Assembly: GCA_031284195.1 (NCBI GenBank)
Contig: JAITAI010000242.1
Location: forward strand, 1-35,094
DNA: 35,094 nucleotides
Direction of reading: 5' to 3'
Origin: Treponema sp.
GTDB taxonomy: Bacteria > Spirochaetota > Spirochaetia > Treponematales > Breznakiellaceae
The position numbers and the translations under genes are program-made. Under the pieces are notes generated by a model, which worked only from the letters and a program-made list of their open reading frames with translations, did not search any database and was not told the origin of the DNA. Below are positions 29,690 through 35,094 of the stretch, one piece after another. How positions within the stretch are numbered: the stretch's first letter is position 1; each line of letters opens with the position of its first letter.

Positions 29690-30994
29690 ATGAAAATCGT
29701 AATGTTTACTGACGCTTACTGGCCCCGGGTGAACGGAGTAACGGTTTCAGTGGAATCCTTTTCTCGTGCCCTGATACGACTGGGGAACGAGGTGATGATT
29801 ATCTGTCCTTTTTATCCAGAATCATCGGTGGTAGGTCGTATATCCGCTGATCGGACTGGGCTTCTTCGTGATAAACAGGATCCCCAGGTTATTCGAGTGC
29901 CCTCGATGCCCTTTATCATCTCTAAAGAAGACCGGATAGCGAAATTTCATAAATGGTTTTGGGTTTCCAAACAGATTGAACAGTTTAAGCCGGATATCAT
30001 TCATATTAACACGGAATTCGTGATTGCCGAATTTGGGTTTCAATATGCGTGGCTGTATTCCCTGCCAACGGTGTATACGTATCATACCCTCTGGGAAGAT
30101 TATGTGGAGAATTATATCCCCTTGGTTCCTACGTTTTTATTACGGCGCATTGTGCGCAGGATCAGTAAAAGTACATTAAAGCGGTCCCAGACGGTCATTG
30201 TTCCCACTTTACAAATTCAAGAGGTGATTAAGAAATACCGGATAAAAAAGAACAGCTACTTGCTGCCCACAGGCATCGAATCCCAATTATTTAACCGTGA
30301 TACCAGGGAAGTCGCCTCCTTTAGGGAACTGCTCGTCCAAAAGTACCCTCAACTTGCTCATAAGCGCATTCTCTTATTTGCCGGTCGTATTGCCAAAGAA
30401 AAAAACATAGATTTCTTGCTGGCCATTGCGCCGATGATTATCGCCAAACATCCGGAGGTGGTCTTTTTATTGGTCGGTAATGGACCGGATCTATATTACT
30501 ATCAAGAGGAATGTGAACGGTTGGGGATTGAAGCTCATTGTATTTTCACCGGTTATTTGGACCGGGAAGATTTAGCCTTGACCTACAAGGTGTCTGATAT
30601 ATTTGTATTTCCATCACTGACCGAAACCCAGGGCCTAGTAACTATCGAAGCTATGTTTTCCGGTATTCCGGTTGTGGCGATTGGGGCTATGGGTACCCTC
30701 ATGGTGATGAACGGCGATAATGGCGGTTTTATGGTCAAAAACGACCCCCAAGAATTTATGCAGCGGGTCTTTGATTTGCTAGAAGACCAGGCCTTATATG
30801 AGCGCAAGGCAGCGCAAGCAAAAAGCCACGCCCAGGAGTGGAGTATTGATACCTTGGCGGTAAAACTGCAAACCATTTACCAGGATACCCTGACTAGCTT
30901 CCAACAGGATCCTCGAGCAAGGCGTTCTATTAAGGTGAGTGCATATCTCAAAAAGTTAAAAAAGCAGCGAGAAACCGCTGATAATTCCGATTAA
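29690..30994 (+). CDS. Glycosyltransferase family 4 (diacylglycerol glucosyltransferase-like)
   Basis: This 434-residue GT-B enzyme begins with the N-terminal domain MKIVMFTDAYWPRVNGVTVSV, typical of GT4 enzymes that glycosylate lipids or phosphatidylinositol. The C-terminal nucleotide-sugar domain includes LLFAGRIAKEKNIDFLL and the EX7E motif in SLTETQGLVTIEAM. By family resemblance it may be a 1,2-diacylglycerol 3-glucosyltransferase making membrane glycolipids at the cytosolic face, but the acceptor is not proved. The frame extends upstream to 29552, but those residues are not family-like and lie ahead of the promoter, so ATG 29690 is chosen. Only a weak GAGCG ribosome site is visible. It is followed by a 616-bp gap and appears monocistronic. 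Confidence 0.88.
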   Translation: MKIVMFTDAYWPRVNGVTVSVESFSRALIRLGNEVMIICPFYPESSVVGRISADRTGLLRDKQDPQVIRVPSMPFIISKEDRIAKFHKWFWVSKQIEQFKPDIIHINTEFVIAEFGFQYAWLYSLPTVYTYHTLWEDYVENYIPLVPTFLLRRIVRRISKSTLKRSQTVIVPTLQIQEVIKKYRIKKNSYLLPTGIESQLFNRDTREVASFRELLVQKYPQLAHKRILLFAGRIAKEKNIDFLLAIAPMIIAKHPEVVFLLVGNGPDLYYYQEECERLGIEAHCIFTGYLDREDLALTYKVSDIFVFPSLTETQGLVTIEAMFSGIPVVAIGAMGTLMVMNGDNGGFMVKNDPQEFMQRVFDLLEDQALYERKAAQAKSHAQEWSIDTLAVKLQTIYQDTLTSFQQDPRARRSIKVSAYLKKLKKQRETADNSD

Positions 30995-31013
30995 TCCCCA
31001 GTCCTTATGGCTT

Positions 31014-31060
31014 GACCGAAACAGGAGCAATGGTCGTAGATCCGGTCGGTTTTGCCTTTC
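31014..31060 (+). terminator. Weak terminator candidate after the glycosyltransferase gene
   Basis: GACCGA (31014-31019) pairs with TCGGTT (31046-31051, one G-U) across a 26-nt loop, followed by TTTGCCTTTCTTTT. The stem is short, so support is limited. Confidence 0.3.
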
Positions 31061-31195
31061 TTTTACTGGGAATATTCCCCTAAAGTCTGTATCTTTTCCT
31101 AAGGAGAAAACCCTTTAAAACTACCGAATCCACTTTATCTGATGCACTCATAGTATAGGGCTGTTCCCCGGCAGCCTGATTGTTGGTATCCCGAC

Positions 31196-31263
31196 TACCC
31201 GCACCGCCTCATGCCACGTATCGGTGCGGGTATGAGTTTGGCGGTCTCCCTTGTCTATGGGAG
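31196..31263. other. Non-coding block with two adjacent hairpins
   Basis: TACCCGCACCG (31196-31206) and CGGTGCGGGTA (31222-31232) form a perfect 11-bp stem with a 15-nt loop. CTCCC/GGGAG (31246-31263) forms a second one. ACCGC and GCGGT segments could join both into a larger fold. No gene, T-tract or known RNA family is evident. The remainder of the gap, up to 31610, is AT-rich and shows only a GGTACTC/GAGTACC inverted repeat at about 31560-31600. Confidence 0.4.
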
Positions 31264-31610
31264 CGGTATAAGAACCGGCTCTATAGTTTTTCTTCAGCTT
31301 CCCCGGTAATAACAAAGCAGGATTCTTCGTAAAATAATGTAATACCTCAGGTTACACAAAAACACGATTGTCTCTATGTTAAAGGTAGACAGTAATTCTA
31401 TCCAGTTGCAAAAATAGGTTAGTTTTACTAAATCAAATTTTAGATATATATAGAATGATTGCTTTGCGCTTTATCCTATGTGCAGATGAACTCCCTATGG
31501 ATCTATTTTGTTTTATACTTTCATGATATACGTGACCTGAAAGTTCGATAACAACCCATCGGTACTCGTTTTTTCAAAATAGATAATCTACCAGAGTACC
31601 TCGCTTGATG

Positions 31611-32120
31611 TTATGCGTTAAATTTAGAACATGCATGGAGAGGAAACCCGTGTTCTGAAAGAATGGTATCTCTACTATGGTCAGTGGTACTCAACTGGGT
31701 TTTAAGATCGGTAATGATACGGTCCAGGTATTCCCCAAAGACTTTTTGTTCTTCCTCTTTGAGGCATGCAAAAATATCATGGAGTTGAGAATGCCGGCCA
31801 TCCATTTCTTCAGCCGCAGCTATACCTTTATCGGTAATGCGGATTATCGCGGTCCGATGGTCTTCTTCCGAGGGCGTTTTCGTGATAAATCCGTTTTTCT
31901 CCAGTTTGGCGATAATTTCGCTTAAAGATTGATTACGAATGTCTAAAAGATAGCCCAGGTCTTTTTGGCTGATTTCATTTTTGAGTTTCAAAATCCCCAA
32001 AATCCGCCCTTGGCCGCGCATGGGGTTTCCAAAAGTTCCAAAATGCTGCTGCCGGTATCGGAAGAGTATCATTTCCAAAAGCCGAAACTTTTCATGTAAA
32101 AGCATGTCCTTCTTATCCAT
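31611..32120 (-). CDS. MarR-family transcriptional regulator
   Basis: This 169-residue protein has the winged-helix core of MarR regulators. RGQGRILGILKLKNEISQKDLGYLLDIRNQSLSEIIAKLEKNGFI is the recognition region, here in two parts at about residues 35-80, followed by the wing SEEDHRTAIIRITDKG with the conserved D-x-R. Such dimers bind 15-20-bp palindromes and respond to small molecules or oxidants. The ATG at 32120 is chosen because AGGATAAG lies just upstream; a longer frame to 32204 adds residues unlike the family. A perfect palindrome 48 bp upstream (32168-32181) is a likely autoregulatory operator. No target gene for drug efflux or redox defence is adjacent, so its regulon is unknown. 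Confidence 0.85.
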   Translation of the reverse strand: MDKKDMLLHEKFRLLEMILFRYRQQHFGTFGNPMRGQGRILGILKLKNEISQKDLGYLLDIRNQSLSEIIAKLEKNGFITKTPSEEDHRTAIIRITDKGIAAAEEMDGRHSQLHDIFACLKEEEQKVFGEYLDRIITDLKTQLSTTDHSRDTILSEHGFPLHACSKFNA

Positions 32121-32167
32121 AATTCTTATCCTAATAGCAAGAAACGTTATGTTTGTACAAGCAAAAA

Positions 32168-32181
32168 TCAAGGTACCTTGA
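32168..32181. promoter_or_regulatory. Palindrome, likely MarR operator
   Basis: TCAAGGTACCTTGA is a perfect 14-bp palindrome 48 bp upstream of the marR-type start codon. A partial copy (CAGGTACC, 32188-32195) and a minus-strand TTGACA (32212-32217) lie just beyond, consistent with an operator within the promoter. Confidence 0.55.
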
Positions 32182-32217
32182 CTAATACAGGTACCATTCG
32201 ACAAGCGTTTTTGTCAA

Positions 32218-32735
32218 GATAGGTGAGGTAAACAATTTTTTCCCTATTTGGATTTGGGAAGGCTTGGTACGGCGATTTCGGCTGCCAATCCAGCGGACAG
32301 GACACCCTATTTTGCCGGTAAACTATTTTCTTCCTATGCTAGCAAGGGCTTAAAAGGTGGGATACTGGACTAGGACAAGTTCTGATAAAGAAACTTTTAT
32401 GGTACATAATTGCGATTGGTTCCCTGGAGGGCGGTTATCATGGTGCAATGTAAGGCGGCTTTTGATAGGCTGCCGTGATTTCATTGAACCTTAAATCTAG
32501 GAACAGGACCTACCAGGTCTTCTCGATCTTAAGTGAAAGCCACTTGAAAAAGCCAATGACGGTATAGTGGTCATATTCTCCTTCGCGGTGTTTTGATCGA
32601 CGCTTTTCTGCTCCCCTCAAGATAACCGCATAGAAAGGTTTGAGATAGTGAAGGGGACGGGTCCTCATTTTTTTAGAAGAGGGGTAAAATTCCGCAAACA
32701 ATGGGGCTTATTCCCCGGAGCAGCATGACCGGTTG
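32218..32735. other. Non-coding gap between the MarR and ychF genes
   Basis: No convincing gene is visible. A 63-codon minus-strand frame (32510-32701) has a TTG start, no ribosome site and no recognised family. A small hairpin GGCGGC/GCTGCC occurs near 32453-32473. Confidence 0.4.
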
Positions 32736-32781
32736 CTGATCGGACAGACACGTCCTTGATCAGAGGGCCTTTTGGCCCCTC
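32736..32781. other. Two adjacent hairpins upstream of ychF
   Basis: CTGATC-GGAC pairs with GTCC-TT-GATCAG (32736-32763, two-base bulge), and GAGGGCC-TTTT-GGCCCCTC (32763-32781, one bulged base) follows directly. There is no T-tract. They lie about 90 bp upstream of the ychF promoter. Confidence 0.45.
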
Positions 32782-32866
32782 AATCTCCTGGAAGTTTTCT
32801 ATGCGTTTACTCTACCCGCTCCTTTACGTAATGTTGCGCGCTCCCTGTAAGGCCCTTGGCCTTGTG

Positions 32867-32895
32867 TTGACCCTAGCGAGTCAGCTATGTACAAT
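32867..32895 (+). promoter_or_regulatory. Promoter of ychF, leaderless arrangement
   Basis: TTGACC (5 of 6) and TACAAT (5 of 6) are spaced by exactly 17 bp. The -10 ends 6 bp before the ATG at 32902, so the predicted first transcribed base coincides with the start codon. No Shine-Dalgarno is present. Confidence 0.65.
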
Positions 32896-32901
32896 AGAAA
32901 C

Positions 32902-34011
32902 ATGGCTCTTAACTGCGGCATAGTAGGGCTTCCCAATGTGGGAAAGTCCACGATTTTTTCAGCCCTCAGTTCCGCTCCAGCAGAGGCGGCAAATTATCCC
33001 TTCTGTACGATCCAACCCAATGTGGGTATCGTCAACCTGGAGGATGAACGGCTTACCAAGTTAGCGGAAATCTTTAAACCCCAGCGTACCATTCCTGCAA
33101 CCGTGGAATTTGTGGATATCGCGGGCCTGGTCAAGGGCGCTTCAAAAGGGGAAGGTCTGGGTAATCAGTTCCTTGCCCATATTCGGGAGGTAGGGGTTAT
33201 TGCTCAGGTAGTACGTTGTTTCGAAGATCCCGATATCGTCCATGTGGATAACCGGATCGATCCTCAGTCGGACATGGAAACTATTGCCATTGAATTGGCC
33301 CTAGCTGATCTGGATACCTTGGCAAAGCGCCGGGAGCGGGCGGAACGGAGCCTCAAGGTACAAGCTAAGGCGGAACAAAAAGCAGCGGAAACGGTCCTAG
33401 CCGCGCTGGACAAAATCAGTGCAGCTTTGGAAGCAGGCAGCCCAGTCCGGCAGGTTCCTTTAAGGGAGGATGAAAAAGCCGCGGTTTATGATTGTCATTT
33501 TATTACGATGAAACCCCAGCTCTACGTGTGCAATGTGGACGAGGCAGGGATACGGCAGGGCAGCCCCTTGGTTGCAGCGGTACAGCAGCGAGCCCAAGCT
33601 GAGGGTTCCGAAGGGGTGATTATCTGTGGTAAATTTGAAGCGGAACTGGCAAGTATTGAAAACAAGGAAGAAAAACAGGCCTTTTTGCGGGATTTAGGCT
33701 TATCCGAATCAGGGTTGAGCGCTTTGGTCCGAGCAGCCTACCGGCTCCTCGGACTCTCGACCTTTTTCACTGCCGGAGCAGACGAATGTCGGGCCTGGAC
33801 CATCTATACTGGGGATCGGGCCCCCAAAGCAGCCGGGACTATCCATACGGATTTTGAGAAGGGTTTCATCAAGGCTGAGGTTTATGCTTATGAAGATCTG
33901 CTCCGTTACGGAACCGAGGCAAAAATTAAGGAAGCCGGTAAGTACCGTATCGAAGGGAAGGACTATATCGTCCGCGACGGGGATGTGATGTTCTTTAGGT
34001 TTAATGGGTAG
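32902..34011 (+). CDS. ychF: Ribosome-associated ATPase YchF (OLA1 family)
   Basis: This 369-residue Obg-related P-loop protein binds ribosomes and hydrolyses ATP. The G1 motif is GLPNVGKS (9-16), G3 is DIAGLVKGASKGEG, and the G4 position reads NVDE rather than NKxD, the change that gives YchF proteins their preference for ATP. A coiled-coil insertion (about 130-190) and a C-terminal TGS domain (GTIHTDFEKGFIKAEV) complete the family layout. MALNCGIVGLPNVGKST is the usual N-terminus in spirochaetes, so the ATG at 32902 is preferred over an in-frame ATG at 32887 that overlaps the -10 box. The mRNA is predicted to be leaderless. A small membrane protein gene follows immediately. Confidence 0.95.
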   Translation: MALNCGIVGLPNVGKSTIFSALSSAPAEAANYPFCTIQPNVGIVNLEDERLTKLAEIFKPQRTIPATVEFVDIAGLVKGASKGEGLGNQFLAHIREVGVIAQVVRCFEDPDIVHVDNRIDPQSDMETIAIELALADLDTLAKRRERAERSLKVQAKAEQKAAETVLAALDKISAALEAGSPVRQVPLREDEKAAVYDCHFITMKPQLYVCNVDEAGIRQGSPLVAAVQQRAQAEGSEGVIICGKFEAELASIENKEEKQAFLRDLGLSESGLSALVRAAYRLLGLSTFFTAGADECRAWTIYTGDRAPKAAGTIHTDFEKGFIKAEVYAYEDLLRYGTEAKIKEAGKYRIEGKDYIVRDGDVMFFRFNG

Positions 34012-34021
34012 GTTCAGTAGT

Positions 34022-34387
34022 ATGGGTGATAAGATGATTACGATGATAACTCCCCTTATCTTTGTATCCGTATGTTTGTTTATACTGATTGTCTATTTTG
34101 CCCTTTCCAAACGATCAAGCCTCCTGGTCAAGCGAGCCGCGGTCATCGCCCTTATCCTTGTCGGGATTGCGGTGGTGGTGAGTTTATATCTCATATTCAG
34201 TGAACCCGCTGTTACGCTGACGCCTAGGCCTCCCACTGAAATTCCGCCTGAGAAACCGGTACCGGTTAAGGTAGTTAAGTCTATCCCGATATTAGTAGTA
34301 GCCATACTGTTTCTGTTGTTCATCGCCTTGACGGTGTATATCTCGCTTCGGGATCAGCGTCGGGACCAAGATAGGAAACGGGAGTAG
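34022..34387 (+). CDS. Small membrane protein of unknown function
   Basis: This short protein (121 residues from ATG 34022) has two predicted membrane helices near the N-terminus (ITPLIFVSVCLFILIVYFAL and AAVIALILVGIAVVVSLYLI). A proline-rich linker (TLTPRPPTEIPPEKPVPVK) follows, then a third helix (SIPILVVAILFLLFIALTVY) and a charged tail rich in Arg and Asp. I do not recognise the family. Starts at 34004 (overlapping ychF), 34022 and 34034 are all possible; 34022 has GTAGG about 8 bases upstream. It is probably co-transcribed with ychF, 10 bp downstream, but its role is unknown. Confidence 0.6.
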   Translation: MGDKMITMITPLIFVSVCLFILIVYFALSKRSSLLVKRAAVIALILVGIAVVVSLYLIFSEPAVTLTPRPPTEIPPEKPVPVKVVKSIPILVVAILFLLFIALTVYISLRDQRRDQDRKRE

Positions 34388-34484
34388 GGACAAGCACTAA
34401 AGCGGAGAAAGATCTGCGGATTTCCCCCTCAAAACACCCAAAATAGATATAGCATCAATACGTGCCATTTCAGTTATCCCATTT

Positions 34485-34520
34485 CGAGTCTATACAAGAC
34501 AAAATCTCGTATTTTTTTTA
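34485..34520 (+). terminator. Weak terminator candidate between convergent genes
   Basis: CGAG and CTCG can pair across an inner GTCT/AGAC hairpin, followed by TATTTTTTTT. The stem is short. It lies between the convergent ychF operon and the methyltransferase gene. Confidence 0.35.
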
Positions 34521-34560
34521 AGTTCCCTGCACGGGATCATCCCCCGGGACCTAACACCGA

Positions 34561-35094
34561 TTACTTGTACAGATGTACATACAAGCTGATGCCCTGTTCT
34601 TCGACGTTCCACTTGGAAAACCGAGAGGGGGCAAGCAATTTTTCAAAACCCTCTTTCGTATACGCGCCGTTCCGTAGAAAAGTCCCAAAGGCGAAGACCA
34701 TAAACCACCGTTCAAAGCCGTGGACCTGCATCTTGTCTACCTCTGCCTTGCGTATGGCGGAAGTGGTGTTTTTGTTCATGTCGATAATCAGTCCTTGGCC
34801 GCCTGGTTTGAGAACCCGGTACATTTCCTCTAATGCCCTTAAGGGATCGTGGAAATTCTTAAACGCGGCGCTGCAAAACAGAACATCAAAGCTTTCTCCG
34901 TTAAAGGGCATAGCCGAAACATTGCCCTGGATAAAATCAACCGCGACCTTCTCCTGGTTAGCGTTGTTTTTACAGATTTCCACAAAATCCGCGCTGATAT
35001 CCATACCGGTCAGGTGATAATTACCGAGCTTGGCCAGTTCGATCAAGACATAGCCTGGACCAGGGGCAACTTCTAAGATTTGGGGTTTACCGCC
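34561..35094 (-). CDS. Class I SAM-dependent methyltransferase, C-terminal part (truncated by window edge)
   Basis: The frame stays open from the stop at 34561 to the end of the window (177 residues), so the N-terminus is missing. Visible class I methyltransferase motifs are LEVAPGPGYVLIEL (motif I, SAM binding), LTGMDISADFVEIC with the acidic ribose-binding residue, FIQGNVSAMPFNGESFDVLFC, and ALEEMYRVLKPGGQGLIIDMN. This matches the UbiE/Methyltransf_11 group. Since no start lies in the window, the full length is unknown. The substrate cannot be read, and no neighbour on this side offers context. Confidence 0.85.
   Translation of the reverse strand, partial: GGKPQILEVAPGPGYVLIELAKLGNYHLTGMDISADFVEICKNNANQEKVAVDFIQGNVSAMPFNGESFDVLFCSAAFKNFHDPLRALEEMYRVLKPGGQGLIIDMNKNTTSAIRKAEVDKMQVHGFERWFMVFAFGTFLRNGAYTKEGFEKLLAPSRFSKWNVEEQGISLYVHLYK

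Noticed and set aside
32510..32701. Small minus-strand gene of 63 codons
   Set aside because: TTG start, no ribosome site before it or before the internal ATG, and no recognisable family.
1..35094. tRNA or rRNA genes
   Set aside because: No T-loop (GGTTCGAATCC-like) segment with matching acceptor arms and no conserved rRNA segment was found on either strand by eye.

Overview
The window looks like chromosomal DNA of a free-living or gut-associated spirochaete close to Treponema, of moderate GC. This rests mainly on recognition of the YchF, ArgB/ArgD and sugar-transport proteins; no rRNA or tRNA gene is present to confirm it. No phage, insertion sequence or CRISPR array was found. Genes are densely packed, except for several 300-1100 bp intergenic stretches rich in repeats and hairpins.

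Layout. (1) 1-1572: the end of a shikimate kinase-like gene and an orphan membrane-anchored sugar-binding protein. (2) 1823-4213, minus strand: arginine biosynthesis genes argB and argD, separated by about four copies of a 53-bp repeat. A strictly periodic array of 21 units of 21 bp and a 75-bp inverted-repeat element lie upstream of argB. (3) 5329-8380: a FIST sensory protein followed by a soluble PAS/histidine kinase/receiver hybrid. (4) 8568-12725: an iron-sulfur aldo/keto reductase, divergent from a pair of FAD oxidoreductases. (5) 13163-13879: an orphan ExbB/TolQ-like channel protein. (6) 14090-29506: a large inositol locus. (7) 29690-35094: a glycosyltransferase, a MarR regulator, ychF, a small membrane protein and a truncated methyltransferase gene.

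The inositol locus is the highlight. A LacI-type regulator, a second Gfo/Idh dehydrogenase and a ribose/inositol-type ABC transporter lie on the minus strand. Diverging from them is iolG-iolB-iolD-iolE, followed in the same direction by an archaeal-type phosphoglycerate kinase homologue, an archaeal-type (class II) glyceraldehyde-phosphate dehydrogenase homologue and the two halves of a split transketolase. Two near-identical LacI-type operators sit over the two divergent promoters. The canonical lower pathway genes (iolC kinase, iolJ aldolase, iolA) are absent here.

I propose that the last four genes form an alternative lower branch. The product of IolB, 5-dehydro-2-deoxy-D-gluconate, is a carboxylate analogue of xylulose 5-phosphate with the right stereochemistry for a transketolase. 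Transketolase cleavage would leave 3-hydroxy-4-oxobutanoate, an analogue of glyceraldehyde 3-phosphate. The GAPDH- and PGK-like enzymes could oxidise this to D-malate with formation of ATP. The PGK homologue keeps most catalytic residues but has Ser where a phosphate-binding Arg is expected. This pathway is inference and untested.

Regulatory texture. Several promoters place the start codon only 6-9 bp after the -10 box with no Shine-Dalgarno sequence, which suggests leaderless mRNAs (ychF most clearly). Strong hairpins sit inside both inositol operons and probably adjust expression of individual segments.
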